DNA of 64,000 nt from Bacteroidales bacterium (GCA_017649855.1 JAGCGA010000011.1:1-64000); one strand, 5' to 3'. Positions 8,470 to 17,454 are shown, numbered from the stretch's first letter. Program-made: numbers and translations. Notes: generated from the letters alone by a model not told the origin.

Positions 8470-9708
8470 TTATCTCAGTCTTCCTTGTTGTTTGATTTCG
8501 TCTTTGTTGAAAGAGGTGAAGTCCAAGGAGAGGGTGAAGCGCAGGGTGTTGGCCAGCGGGTGGTATTGTTGTATAGCAAACAGATAAGCTACATCAATAT
8601 TCAGGATGTTGTACTTGAATCCCACACCCATGGTTAAGAATTTACGATTACCCTTGTTCTTGTTCTCGTTAAAGTAACCGGCTCTTACATAGAAGAAGTC
8701 ACGGTAGCTGTACTCCAAGCCCAAAGCGAAGTTGATCTCATGCATCTCCTCAAGGAAGCCGCCAGGGGCATCGTAGAAGGATTGGAAGATGCCGACGGGC
8801 ACGGAGACGTCCGGATTGCGGCCCGAGGCGATGACGGGATTGTTGGACTCGTCGTAGATGATGCGTCCGGCAGAGTCGGTGGCATATACCGGAGGAGTGG
8901 GAACTAACAGCTTGTTGATTTCACCCGTGACAGCCAGCTTGTTGTAACCGTCAAAGTTCATCTCGTAGCCAACACCAAGCTTGAGGTTGGTGGGCAGGAA
9001 GTCGCGGCGAAGGGTACCGGAAGAGTAGGACATCTTGTTGCCAATATTGGAGATGGCAAGACCGGCACGAAGGGTTTGACCATCCATGTTACGGGCTTTG
9101 AAATCCTGCTCGTAGAACAGGGCGACGTCGGCGGCACCGGCTAAGCCGGGCTTGGTCTCCACACCACCAACATACTGGTTGGCCGTGAGGTTGGAGTATA
9201 TGAAACGCGGTGTGATGGCAATGGATAATTGGTCAATCAACTTGCGCGAATAGGAAAAGTCAAGGGAGAACTCATTGGGGTTTTGAGTGCTCATATTATG
9301 GCCCTGCTCGTCGGTGAACTGGATGTCGCCGAGTGAGAAATAGCGAAGCGAGAAGGCGATGGCATCCATATCGGTCATTTTCCAGTAGGTGGACAGATAG
9401 GCCAAGTTAATATCGTTAACCAACTTGCGAAGCCAAGGACTGTAAGAGAGCGATACGCCGAAGGTATTCTTGTTGAAGACGTATTTGGCAGAATTGTATG
9501 CCTGGGAGTTTACATCGGCGGAGGTTGCCACCCCAATATCACCCATGGCGCCCGCACGGGAGTCCGGGGCTATCAGTAGGAAGGGTACAGCCGTGGTGAT
9601 GGCGTTCAAACGACCCAGATAGTCATGCGGGTCATCAGGAACAGTTTGTGCATATCCAGAAGTGGCTAATGTAAGAATAATCAGGAGGAAAACCGATACT
9701 TTTTTCAT
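8470..9708 (-). CDS. porV: T9SS outer-membrane protein PorV (LptO-like)
   Basis: A 412-residue outer-membrane barrel protein with signal peptide MKKVSVFLLIILTLATSGYAQ. It has the family opening AITTAVPFLLIAPDSRAGAMG followed by alternating amphipathic strands and an arginine-rich end. PorV is the shuttle that carries type IX substrates from the translocon to the PorU attachment complex; two likely substrates are encoded at 17955-18944 and 38973-40244. The usual neighbour porU is not upstream; an Fe-S protein gene is there instead. Family assignment strong, exact paralogue slightly less so. Confidence 0.9.
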   Translation of the reverse strand: MKKVSVFLLIILTLATSGYAQTVPDDPHDYLGRLNAITTAVPFLLIAPDSRAGAMGDIGVATSADVNSQAYNSAKYVFNKNTFGVSLSYSPWLRKLVNDINLAYLSTYWKMTDMDAIAFSLRYFSLGDIQFTDEQGHNMSTQNPNEFSLDFSYSRKLIDQLSIAITPRFIYSNLTANQYVGGVETKPGLAGAADVALFYEQDFKARNMDGQTLRAGLAISNIGNKMSYSSGTLRRDFLPTNLKLGVGYEMNFDGYNKLAVTGEINKLLVPTPPVYATDSAGRIIYDESNNPVIASGRNPDVSVPVGIFQSFYDAPGGFLEEMHEINFALGLEYSYRDFFYVRAGYFNENKNKGNRKFLTMGVGFKYNILNIDVAYLFAIQQYHPLANTLRFTLSLDFTSFNKDEIKQQGRLR

Positions 9709-9831
9709 TTGTTTGCTTTACTGTTTTTTTTCTATGATGATTTTTAATGGCCTATATAACGAGCTTTTTTCGATATTATTATAAACGAGGGGATTTTTTT
9801 TCTGCCAATCTGCTGATTGAACCTTGACTTC

Positions 9832-9934
9832 CAACTCCTAACTCCCAACTGACAACTGTTTTTCTACCGAGCTCTTGTCCCTAACGGGACTGCTCAAGGA
9901 AAGCTTTCAACTTCTAACTCCCAGCTGACAACTG
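9832..9934. repeat. Hairpin element copy A flanked by 27-bp direct repeats
   Basis: Two copies of CAACTYCTAACTCCCARCTGACAACTG (9832-9858 and 9908-9934, two mismatches) flank a CTACCGAGC box (9864-9872) followed by a hairpin with stem GTCCC/GGGAC (9877-9881/9886-9890), loop TAAC, and an outer GAGC/GCTC pairing. The right copy runs up to the stop codon of the Fe-S protein gene. Same family as 34314, 44785 and 52993. Confidence 0.75.
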
Positions 9935-11230
9935 TTAACTGTTAAGTACCAGGGCATCGGCGACCACCTCGGCGAGGGATTTGACCTCCACGCCCAACTT
10001 ATAGGTATGGTTAAGCTGGTTGAGTTGGTCCACGCAGTTGTGGCATGGGGTGATGACCACGTTGGCGCCGGTGGCGATGATCTGGTCGGCTTTGATTTTG
10101 CCCACCGCAAGACGACGCTCGTTGTATTCGCTCATAGCCAACATGCCGCCGCCGCCGCCACAACAGAAGTTGTCGCTTCCCGTTGGAGTCATCTCGATCA
10201 ATTCGGGAACGGCTGCCTTTGCCACAAATCGAAGAGATTGGAATAGTCCCCCGTTGCGAGTGATGTTGCAGGGGTCGTGAATGGTGTATTTCTTGGTATT
10301 CAACGACTTGTCCAGTTTGATTTTGCCCTCTTTGATGTAGGATTCCAACAATTCTATAAGGGTGATGATCTTGAAGTCGGGGTGTTCTTTCAGGAAGTTG
10401 GGGGCTTCCCAGCGGGCGGCGCGGGAGCCATGTCCGCACTCGCCGAGCACAAGAGTCTTGCAACCCATGCGGTGAACCTCGTCAAAAAGGTTTCGGGCGA
10501 TTTGTGAGGCATGCGCGTCATTGCCGGAGAAGTAACCGTAGTTGGTCACGTCGTACATGTCCTTGGAAAGGGTCCAGTTGGCGCCGGCGGCATAGAAGAT
10601 CTTGGCGGCGGCGGCAATGGAGAGCGGGAAGAACTTGGGCTCGCGTGGGTTCAGCGTGTAGAAGAGCTCCGCACCTTCCTTGTTCAGCGGGATGGGATTT
10701 TCAATGCCCAGTTCGTCCTCCAAGTCTTCTGCCATCCAGTCGATGGTGTCCACGAAATCCTCCTCAGGGATGGCCATGTTGTTCTTAGTCTCCAAGGCGG
10801 CATCCACGGTGGCTTGAAGTGACTGCGGAACACAGCCCATGGCGGCCAGCATCCTGCGGCCTGTGCGCACCACAAAGGGGATGTCCACCCCGATGGAACA
10901 GTGCTTCACACAGCGTCCGCACATGGTGCAGGCGCCAAACAGCTCGTCTACCATCTCATCAATCACCTCGTCGGTGAGCTCACGGGCATTGTTCAACTTC
11001 GGAACGGCGCGCCCGAGCAACGTGCAGTAGCGACGATAGATGGAAGAGACCATGTCCACCTTCTTGCCGGGGATGAATTTGGCCTCGGGAAAGGTCTTGT
11101 AGAAAAGACAGCTGGTACTGCAAAGACCGCAGTGAACGCAAGCGTTGAGATGTGTCAAGAGCTTACTGTCCGTGTGCTTTGTGAGAATGTTGACAGCCTT
11201 TTGGATGCTCTCAGGAGATGCTTTTGCCAT
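9935..11230 (-). CDS. Heterodisulfide-reductase-like (CCG domain) 4Fe-4S protein
   Basis: A 431-residue cytoplasmic redox protein. It has two ferredoxin-type clusters, CVHCGLCSTSC and CTMCGRCVKHC, then a degenerate first CCG-like segment (GECGHG) and a full C-terminal CCG domain (HDPC ... CCGGGGG ... CHNC), which in HdrB/HdrD and DsrK holds a special 4Fe-4S centre. It resembles the DsrK/HdrD-like electron-transfer subunits; no membrane partner is adjacent. The start is placed at ATG 11230 because the longer frame begins with TTG inside a -7 box. Its last codons lie against a repeat. Confidence 0.85.
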   Translation of the reverse strand: MAKASPESIQKAVNILTKHTDSKLLTHLNACVHCGLCSTSCLFYKTFPEAKFIPGKKVDMVSSIYRRYCTLLGRAVPKLNNARELTDEVIDEMVDELFGACTMCGRCVKHCSIGVDIPFVVRTGRRMLAAMGCVPQSLQATVDAALETKNNMAIPEEDFVDTIDWMAEDLEDELGIENPIPLNKEGAELFYTLNPREPKFFPLSIAAAAKIFYAAGANWTLSKDMYDVTNYGYFSGNDAHASQIARNLFDEVHRMGCKTLVLGECGHGSRAARWEAPNFLKEHPDFKIITLIELLESYIKEGKIKLDKSLNTKKYTIHDPCNITRNGGLFQSLRFVAKAAVPELIEMTPTGSDNFCCGGGGGMLAMSEYNERRLAVGKIKADQIIATGANVVITPCHNCVDQLNQLNHTYKLGVEVKSLAEVVADALVLNS

Positions 11231-11248
11231 AATGTAAAAATTAAGGCG

Positions 11249-11256
11249 CAAAAATA
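11249..11256 (-). promoter_or_regulatory. -7 box of the Fe-S protein gene
   Basis: The minus strand reads TATTTTTG, an exact TAnnTTTG match 18 nt upstream of the start codon. No clear -33 TTG at the right distance was seen. Confidence 0.6.
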
Positions 11257-11432
11257 ATAAAGTTTCGCCAATGCACGACGCGTGGAAGGGTGAAAATTTT
11301 CGATGAGGCGATTAAAGGTTAGGAGGTTAGATCATTGTGCGTGTCCCATCCCTACGAGACGTTCGGAAAGTACGACACAAGGTGGTCCCAACAATAAATC
11401 AATTAAACAATTAAACATTTCAACATTTTTCC

Positions 11433-11440
11433 TATTTTTG
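11433..11440 (+). promoter_or_regulatory. -7 box of prfA
   Basis: TATTTTTG, 26 nt upstream of the prfA start codon. The preceding 100 nt are AT-rich without a clear -33 TTG. Confidence 0.6.
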
Positions 11441-11466
11441 CCGCCCCTTTTGAAGACCATTTCATT

Positions 11467-12546
11467 ATGAACGATTTACTGGAAAAATTAGAACTGATAT
11501 ACAAACGTTGGCTCCAGATAGGAGAGGATATTGCCCAGCCCGACGCGATGAACGACATGAAGAAATTCATCAAGATGAGCAAGGACTACAAAGACCTGCA
11601 GCCGGTGGTGGATGCCTACAAACAATACAAAAACGTGATTGGCAACATCGCCAACGCCAAGGAGATTGTGGCCAACGAAAAGGATGAGGAGTTCCGCGAC
11701 ATGGCCAAGGCCGAACTTGACAACTTCGTGGAGGAACGGGACAAGCTCGAAGAAGACATCCGGTTCCTGTTGCTGCCCAAGGATCCGCAAGACAGCAAGA
11801 ACGCGCAGATGGAGATCCGCGCGGGCACTGGCGGCGACGAGGCCAGCATCTTCGCCGGCGACCTCTTCCGTATGTATCAGCACTATTGCGACAAGAAAGG
11901 CTGGAAGATTGAGGTCCTCTCCATGACGGAAGGCACCATGGGTGGCTACAAGGAGATCGACTTCGCCGTGAATGGTGATGGCGTCTATGGCATCATGAAA
12001 TACGAGTCGGGCGTGCACCGCGTGCAGCGCGTGCCGCAGACCGAGTCCCAAGGACGTGTGCATACTTCTGCCGCCTCCGTGGTCGTGCTGCCCGAAGCCG
12101 ACGAGTTCGATGTGGAACTCAAGCAGAGCGATATCAAGAAGGAGACCTTCTGCGCCTCCGGTCCTGGCGGCCAGTGCGTCAACACCACCTACTCCGCCGT
12201 GCGCCTCACCCATATCCCGACCGGCATCGTGGTCTCCATCCAGGATGAGAAATCTCAGATCAAAAACCTCGAGAAGGCCATGCGCGTGCTGCGTACCCGC
12301 CTGTTCGAGATGGAGTACAAAAAATACTTGGACGAGATAGCCTCCAAGCGCAAGACGATGGTCTCCACCGGCGACCGCTCCGCCAAGATCCGTACCTACA
12401 ACTATCCGCAAAACCGCGTCACCGACCACCGCATTAACTACACGATGTACAACCTGGGCAATTTCATGAACGGCGACATCGAGGAGGTGCTGAATGCCCT
12501 GCAGGTGGCCGAGAACGCCGAGCGTCTGAAAGAGGCGGTTGAATAA
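11467..12546 (+). CDS. prfA: Peptide chain release factor 1
   Basis: A 359-residue release factor that recognises UAA/UAG in the ribosomal A site and triggers hydrolysis of peptidyl-tRNA. The GGQ motif is at 234-236 (SGPGGQCVNTT), and the RF1-specific tripeptide is PQT at 190-192 within HRVQRVPQTESQGR, in place of the SPF of RF2. Length is normal (E. coli 360). It is flanked by its own promoter and by an inverted repeat downstream, so it is probably a single-gene transcript. Confidence 0.97.
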   Translation: MNDLLEKLELIYKRWLQIGEDIAQPDAMNDMKKFIKMSKDYKDLQPVVDAYKQYKNVIGNIANAKEIVANEKDEEFRDMAKAELDNFVEERDKLEEDIRFLLLPKDPQDSKNAQMEIRAGTGGDEASIFAGDLFRMYQHYCDKKGWKIEVLSMTEGTMGGYKEIDFAVNGDGVYGIMKYESGVHRVQRVPQTESQGRVHTSAASVVVLPEADEFDVELKQSDIKKETFCASGPGGQCVNTTYSAVRLTHIPTGIVVSIQDEKSQIKNLEKAMRVLRTRLFEMEYKKYLDEIASKRKTMVSTGDRSAKIRTYNYPQNRVTDHRINYTMYNLGNFMNGDIEEVLNALQVAENAERLKEAVE

Positions 12547-12551
12547 AAAAA

Positions 12552-12592
12552 TCGCGTGCCATCGAAAAGGCTATAAAAACGACAGCACGCGA
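12552..12592. repeat. Inverted repeat after prfA
   Basis: An 8-bp perfect stem, TCGCGTGC (12552-12559) and GCACGCGA (12585-12592), with a 25-nt loop. It starts 6 nt after the prfA stop codon. No T-run follows, so it is not a classical intrinsic terminator, but it may protect or end the prfA message. Confidence 0.5.
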
Positions 12593-12603
12593 AACAAATA
12601 AAA

Positions 12604-12675
12604 AGTTGTAAAAAGTTGTCAGTTGTCAATTATCAGTTTTAAGTTGGCCAACAGCCAACAGCTAATAGCTAATGG
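12604..12675. repeat. 7-bp tandem repeat after the subtilase gene
   Basis: Reads in strict heptamer phase: AGTTGTC, AGTTGTC, AATTATC, AGTTTTA, AGTTGGC, CAACAGC, CAACAGC, TAATAGC, TAATGGC. It abuts the stop codon of the minus-strand subtilase gene. Confidence 0.75.
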
Positions 12676-14925
12676 CTAAAACAGCTGCACACCCACTTCT
12701 ATCTTGGGAAGATCGGTGGAAAAGACATCCTTCTTCCAGAGGTTGGAGATTCTATACTGGCCGTAGATGGAGAAATGCTCCCAGCCGACGCGCAGACGTA
12801 CGCCCCACGCCAGCTTGTTCATCTGCGGACGCATGAAGTTCTGGTCTGTCATGATGATCTCATCATCGCCTTCGCTGAGGAATTTCCCCTTCAGACGACT
12901 GCCCGTATTCCACATTCCATAGATGCCCATGTCCAAGACGCCTCTGTTTCGGCTGCTCTTGCTCAGGTAGAAACGCTGGTAGAACTCCAGGTCAAAGGAG
13001 GTGACCTTCACATTCTTCTTGCGTAACTCATACCCCGCAGTAGTCTGCTCTATGTGCATAGGAAGTGCGGCACTGTCCACGGCAAACCAGGTGGAGCCGA
13101 AGCTGAGGTTCAAACCCAAAGCATACACTTTGGCCAACTTGAAGGTGTTGCTCCAAACGGCAAACAGGGAGCGGGAAACACGATCCGCCGTGTGAATGTT
13201 GCCCGCCGGCGACCACATGGCAGGAATGGTAAAACCCGTGCGGAGACTGAACCCAGCCGAGTAGAATTTGCTTTTCTTGTCATAATAATTATCCTTATCG
13301 GCTTCCCACTCATAATACACTATGTTGTTGGTGATATTGCTGTCCGGGGGCGCCGGGAGATTGTCCTTGTTGAGCGTGTAGGTTTTGTAAGTGCCATCAT
13401 ACCAAAAATGAACACTCTGACCTTTTTCCAAGTCTGCTTTGTCAAAAACGAATCCTTTGTAAGATTTTGGAACAAAATCGTTGCCATACTTCACGATAGA
13501 GCCGTCTCCATTGGAAACTTTGTAAAATACTGTAATGCCGCTTTTGGTCGCGGTGTCGTTGGGTATGAGATAGACGTTGTCCTTGTCTTCATAAAGTTTA
13601 AAGGATTCTGGTTTGGCTTTTTCACCGGTGAAATAGCCGGCTTGAGGGATGCCATAGCCAAACTGATAATCATAGAAAGGATAATGGTTGCCCGATTTCT
13701 CGATCTCCTTCAGCAGTTGGAGGGCGGTATATTCGGGGTGCATCTGCTTGACACAGGCGGCGAAACCCGTCACCATCGGTGTGGCAAAGGAGGTGCCTTG
13801 ACTGTAAGTGTAGTCGTCAGAGCCATTGGCAACCAAGTCATATCCAGGGGCTACCACATTGGGTTTCAGCCGGCCGTCGGCGGTGGGCCCGAAGGAACTA
13901 TAGTAGGCAATTGTACTCAAGGTGTGCACGGAACCTACTGAGAGCACCTTGTCCACATCGGCAGGGGTGACCAGCACTTTCCAATCTTTCTTGGCGCCTT
14001 CGTTGCCCATGGCGGTGCAAACGAGAATGCCCTTGTCGGCGGCAGTGGCGGCACCTTTGGCCACGCGGGAGGTCATGCCGTCCATCTCCTTGACATAGTG
14101 GAGAGGATCGCCATAACCCAAAGAGCTGTTCACGATGTCAGCGCCGTTCTGGTCAGCCCATTCCAGAGCCTGCACCCACCAGACCTCCTCTTTGATTTTC
14201 TCCGCTTTCACTTCCGTGCGGGCCAACAGGAACTGAGCGTCCGGGGCAAGACCCAGATGTACGGTGTCGTCCTTGATGCCGGTAATACAACTCAACACCA
14301 TCCGGCCGTGATAATGACCATGATAGACGTTTTCCTTTCTCTTGGTGAAATCCCAAGTCTTTACAATCTGGTTGTTTTTAAAAAGATGGGCAAAGGCAGG
14401 ATGCTTGTCCACTTCGTCAAAACCGCCGTCAAAGACCGCGATGCGGACACCCTTGCCAGTGAATCCCGCCTGATGGAACTTCTCTCCCTGCATCCAGGTG
14501 AGCTCCTCCATGAAATGACCGGTGGAGTCGGTGTCCCATTCCGAGACCTCATCCGTGCTCTCCTCCGCCATAAGGGCTTCTGAAGCTATCCGTTGTACAT
14601 CGGCCACATAGGGTAGCGCGCGGATGGCTGCCAGCTGCTCCTCGTCAGCCGTCACCGCGGTGGCATTGAACCAACGGGATTCGCCCACATATTCGGTGGC
14701 CAAAGCCGTCACACCCTGTACGTATGCCGGGGTGACCGGATAGTTGGTCTCGTCGTACAAGTCGGCGCCGACCAGTTGATAACGTACGATGGCCTTGGCA
14801 TCAAAATATTCGTACGGGTTGAAGTTGTCATGCTGCTTGTCGGTGAAAAACACCCAGTAGAGATCCTGTGCGGACAGCTGTGCGGCACAGAAGAAGAGAC
14901 AAGCGATTAAAAGAATTCTTTTCAT
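12676..14925 (-). CDS. Secreted S8 subtilisin-like protease with barrel-like C-terminus
   Basis: A 749-residue protein with signal peptide MKRILLIACLFFCAAQLSAQ. Residues about 20-120 resemble a propeptide. The catalytic triad is D166 (AVFDGG), H206 (HYHGRMV) and S379 (QGTSFATPM), with the oxyanion N308 in GNEG. From about residue 560 to the end the sequence alternates in the manner of outer-membrane strands (SAGFSLRTGF, LGLNLSFGS, FDLEFYQRFYL, WGVRLRVGWEHF) and ends in phenylalanine. This suggests the protease is tethered to, or inserts into, the outer membrane; that part is inference. No T9SS sorting domain is visible. Confidence 0.88.
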   Translation of the reverse strand: MKRILLIACLFFCAAQLSAQDLYWVFFTDKQHDNFNPYEYFDAKAIVRYQLVGADLYDETNYPVTPAYVQGVTALATEYVGESRWFNATAVTADEEQLAAIRALPYVADVQRIASEALMAEESTDEVSEWDTDSTGHFMEELTWMQGEKFHQAGFTGKGVRIAVFDGGFDEVDKHPAFAHLFKNNQIVKTWDFTKRKENVYHGHYHGRMVLSCITGIKDDTVHLGLAPDAQFLLARTEVKAEKIKEEVWWVQALEWADQNGADIVNSSLGYGDPLHYVKEMDGMTSRVAKGAATAADKGILVCTAMGNEGAKKDWKVLVTPADVDKVLSVGSVHTLSTIAYYSSFGPTADGRLKPNVVAPGYDLVANGSDDYTYSQGTSFATPMVTGFAACVKQMHPEYTALQLLKEIEKSGNHYPFYDYQFGYGIPQAGYFTGEKAKPESFKLYEDKDNVYLIPNDTATKSGITVFYKVSNGDGSIVKYGNDFVPKSYKGFVFDKADLEKGQSVHFWYDGTYKTYTLNKDNLPAPPDSNITNNIVYYEWEADKDNYYDKKSKFYSAGFSLRTGFTIPAMWSPAGNIHTADRVSRSLFAVWSNTFKLAKVYALGLNLSFGSTWFAVDSAALPMHIEQTTAGYELRKKNVKVTSFDLEFYQRFYLSKSSRNRGVLDMGIYGMWNTGSRLKGKFLSEGDDEIIMTDQNFMRPQMNKLAWGVRLRVGWEHFSIYGQYRISNLWKKDVFSTDLPKIEVGVQLF

Positions 14926-14998
14926 ATTACAAATTTTTATTTTGGATTATCCTTTTTACAGTATTGCATTAGTAAGATTGAACGGAATAATGCCGTTT

Positions 14999-15358
14999 TT
15001 ATTGTTTATACTCCTTGTATTGCTGCATCACCTCCTCCATGGGAATGTCGAGCAGGGTGATGTTCTTGAAGAAGAGCGGTAGCTCCACCTCCATGAACTG
15101 TTTTTTGCGGATTGCCATGATGACCTCCTTGGCCTCGGGAGCCACATAGAAGCCGATGCCCCGGCGGTTTACAATGATTTCGCGCTGTTGCAGATAGTCG
15201 TAGGAACGCATTACCGTGTTGGGGTTCACCTCAAAACGGACCGCCGCCTCACGCACGGAAGGGATCTTGTCTCCCGCATTCCAAGCTCCTTTCAGGACCT
15301 GCTCGAAAACCCAATCCACAATCTGCATGTAGATAGTCTGTACGTTATTGAAATCCAT
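14999..15358 (-). CDS. GntR family (YtrA-type) transcriptional regulator
   Basis: A 119-residue repressor-type protein: an N-terminal winged helix-turn-helix (IYMQIVDWV ... IPSVREAAVRFEVNPNTVMRSYDYLQ, then RRGIGFYV) and a short C-terminal helical dimerisation tail, the arrangement of the YtrA subfamily. Such regulators control neighbouring ABC transporters. It is the last gene of the ABC operon, starting 1 nt after the permease stop, and probably represses that operon, its own gene included. The effector is unknown. Confidence 0.9.
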   Translation of the reverse strand: MDFNNVQTIYMQIVDWVFEQVLKGAWNAGDKIPSVREAAVRFEVNPNTVMRSYDYLQQREIIVNRRGIGFYVAPEAKEVIMAIRKKQFMEVELPLFFKNITLLDIPMEEVMQQYKEYKQ

Positions 15359-15359
15359 A

Positions 15360-16136
15360 TTAAGCCTCCGTTTCTCTTAATCTCAAAAAGCTGAGTACAT
15401 AGTTATAGATGATAACGCAAGATCCTATCGTATAGGCTATAGCCTTGCCAGCCTTCTCTGACAAATGCCAGTTCGGCCAGAGGGGGAAAGAGAGGTCAAC
15501 ATCAAAAAAGGTGATCGGACCAATTTGGCCCACCTGAAGCCAAAAAGTCAGGAAGAACAACAGGCCGAAAGCCCATCCGATGACAATCAGGGAGCCCAAA
15601 GTCTTCAGCAGCGCTCTTTTCTTGAAATAGATGGCGCCGAAGAAGGCCACAGAGATGAGTATAAACATCGGGAACAGCACGTCCCGGATGGCTTTGAGCA
15701 CTAAGATGTAGCTCTTGGAGAACACCTCCGCCGGGGTGATTACCACCGTTTGTTTAAAGCTCAAGACAACCGCAATGGCAATGCTCAGGCCCAGCATGAT
15801 GGCCGCGAAAGAGAGCACCACATAATACACGTTGGCCAAGAACATATTGGCCACCACCTTTTCCCCTGTGGAAGCCGGGATGGTCAAATAGTGGATACTG
15901 GAAGATGTTTTGGACAGATGCCTGAACAGATAGGAGACCAGCACAAAAGCCGCAAAGACCATCCAAAAATCCATAGAAGAGTTAATATAATGAAATCCTG
16001 CACTTACTTCGCTCACAAACCGGAAGCTCATCATGAAAGCGCAGCCGGCCAGCACCAGGAAATAGCTCAATAAATCGCGCCGCCAATTCTCGATAAAGTA
16101 GGCGCTCCACAATCTTTTTATATTTTGAAAGTTCAT
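15360..16136 (-). CDS. ABC transporter permease-like membrane protein
   Basis: About 258 residues with six hydrophobic stretches (near residues 25-45, 55-75, 100-130, 150-180, 185-205 and 230-250) and no other recognisable domain. Its position between the ATPase and the GntR regulator makes it the likely membrane subunit of the exporter. The longer frame would start at a TTG at 16145, so the ATG at 16136 (MNFQNIKR) is preferred. Substrate unknown. Confidence 0.75.
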   Translation of the reverse strand: MNFQNIKRLWSAYFIENWRRDLLSYFLVLAGCAFMMSFRFVSEVSAGFHYINSSMDFWMVFAAFVLVSYLFRHLSKTSSSIHYLTIPASTGEKVVANMFLANVYYVVLSFAAIMLGLSIAIAVVLSFKQTVVITPAEVFSKSYILVLKAIRDVLFPMFILISVAFFGAIYFKKRALLKTLGSLIVIGWAFGLLFFLTFWLQVGQIGPITFFDVDLSFPLWPNWHLSEKAGKAIAYTIGSCVIIYNYVLSFLRLRETEA

Positions 16137-16154
16137 AATCGTCAATTTTTAAGG

Positions 16155-16385
16155 TTATAATGATTCCTTTACTTTTCCGTCCGTAATCACCACTGTGTCT
16201 TCATCCGTCGTGATCGTAATCGTATTTTGAGGGTCATCCACACGTGGTTCATATTTCTGGCATTTATCCGGATTTTCGCGCATCCATTTCTTCGCTTTCT
16301 GAATGTTGATGGTCAGAAACACCACCATGAGAAGTGCCAGGATGGCAAAGGTGATGATCAAAATCTTATTGGTATATTTTTTCAT
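16155..16385 (-). CDS. Small single-pass membrane protein of the ABC operon
   Basis: A 76-residue protein with one N-terminal membrane segment (ILIITFAILALLMVVFLTI, residues 8-26) and a short charged extracytoplasmic tail containing KWMRENPDKC and TITTDEDTVVITDG. It sits 8 nt after the ATPase stop and 18 nt before the permease, so it belongs to the operon and may be an accessory subunit. No family recognised. Confidence 0.7.
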   Translation of the reverse strand: MKKYTNKILIITFAILALLMVVFLTINIQKAKKWMRENPDKCQKYEPRVDDPQNTITITTDEDTVVITDGKVKESL

Positions 16386-16393
16386 AACCGGTA

Positions 16394-17227
16394 TTATTTA
16401 TCGTTAAACAAAGAGGATATTTCTTGCGGATTGTGCATGATGGCGTTGAAGAGCAGCTCCAGGTCCACATTGGAGTCTTCACCGTTGGGGTTATCCATGA
16501 TGGCACTGACACCGCCGGCAAACTCTTCCTGGTAATAGGCCTTGCGACATTCCTGATAAGCGCCGAAATAGAGCTTCTCGGTGAGGTCGTAAATGGAGGT
16601 GTTCATCAGTATATGGCCTTTCTCCAGGATGGTGACCATGTCAATGAGACTGTGGAGGTCGCGCACTTGATGGGTGGAGATGAGGATGAGACGGTTCTCG
16701 TCGGCCGCCGAAGCCATGATGCGGCGGAACGCGCTCTTGGAGGGGATGTCCAGTCCGTTGGTGGGCTCATCCATGATGAGAATCTTCGTGTTGGTGGCCA
16801 GGGCAAAGGCAATCAAGAATTTCTTCTTCTGGCCATGGGAGAACTTGTCGGCGTAACCATGACATCCATCCATCTCCAACTCGGACATATAATATTGGAA
16901 ACGCTCATGGTTGAAATAGGGATAAAAGGGGGCGTAGGATTTCAGATAATCCTCCACCGTCAAGTGCGGCACGAAGATCTCCTCCTGCAAGAAGTAAAGG
17001 TCTTGCAGCGTCTCCGCTTTGCGCAGGGAGGCGTTGATGCCAGAGATTTCAGCGGTGCCGCTGTTGGGGAAGAGCAGTCCCGCCATGATTTTCAACAGGG
17101 TGGTCTTGCCTGCCCCGTTTTTTCCAAGAAGGCCATAGATGTGGCCGGGCTCCATCGTCATGCTGACATCCGTGAAGAGGATGTGCTTGGGACTGTAGCC
17201 GAACCGGATGTTTTGTAATTGTATCAT
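16394..17227 (-). CDS. ABC transporter ATP-binding protein
   Basis: A 277-residue ATPase. Walker A is GLLGKNGAGKTT, the signature is FSHGQKKK (a variant of LSGGQ common in GntR-linked exporters), Walker B is ILIMDEPTNGLD, and the switch histidine follows in LISTHQVRD. It energises the permease encoded two genes downstream. The ATG at 17227 (MIQLQNIRFGYS) is chosen over an upstream TTG at 17269 because the latter lies in a -7 box. First gene of a four-gene unit. Confidence 0.9.
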   Translation of the reverse strand: MIQLQNIRFGYSPKHILFTDVSMTMEPGHIYGLLGKNGAGKTTLLKIMAGLLFPNSGTAEISGINASLRKAETLQDLYFLQEEIFVPHLTVEDYLKSYAPFYPYFNHERFQYYMSELEMDGCHGYADKFSHGQKKKFLIAFALATNTKILIMDEPTNGLDIPSKSAFRRIMASAADENRLILISTHQVRDLHSLIDMVTILEKGHILMNTSIYDLTEKLYFGAYQECRKAYYQEEFAGGVSAIMDNPNGEDSNVDLELLFNAIMHNPQEISSLFNDK

Positions 17228-17266
17228 CGTATTATTGAATTGGTGTATTAATAAACTAAAACACCG

Positions 17267-17274
17267 CAAAAATA
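17267..17274 (-). promoter_or_regulatory. -7 box of the ABC/GntR operon
   Basis: TATTTTTG on the minus strand, about 40 nt upstream of the ATPase start. The regulator's operator probably lies around it, but no clear palindrome was identified. Confidence 0.6.
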
Positions 17275-17423
17275 TAGTTTAGATGAATAGGTTGTACACT
17301 TTGATGAAAATTTTTTCTTGCTTATTATCAACAACTTATATTTTTTATGAAAGAAAAGCATCTCAAAAAGGGCGGATTTTTCGGAGGAAAAGTGTATGGG
17401 TGTGATAATACAGTGATTTTTTC

Positions 17424-17454
17424 TTGGGAGTAAAACGAAAAATAATTATTTTTG
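17424..17454 (+). promoter_or_regulatory. Promoter of the small membrane protein gene
   Basis: TTG at 17424-17426 and TATTTTTG at 17447-17454 are separated by 20 nt, the Bacteroidetes -33/-7 pattern. Transcription would begin near 17461, leaving a leader of about 40 nt. The rest of 17228-17423 is AT-rich and holds nothing else I recognise. Confidence 0.75.

Noticed and set aside
11330-11400. Further copy of the CTACCRAGC hairpin element before prfA
   Set aside because: CATCCCTACGAGACG resembles part of it, but the box and a paired hairpin in the right places are missing.
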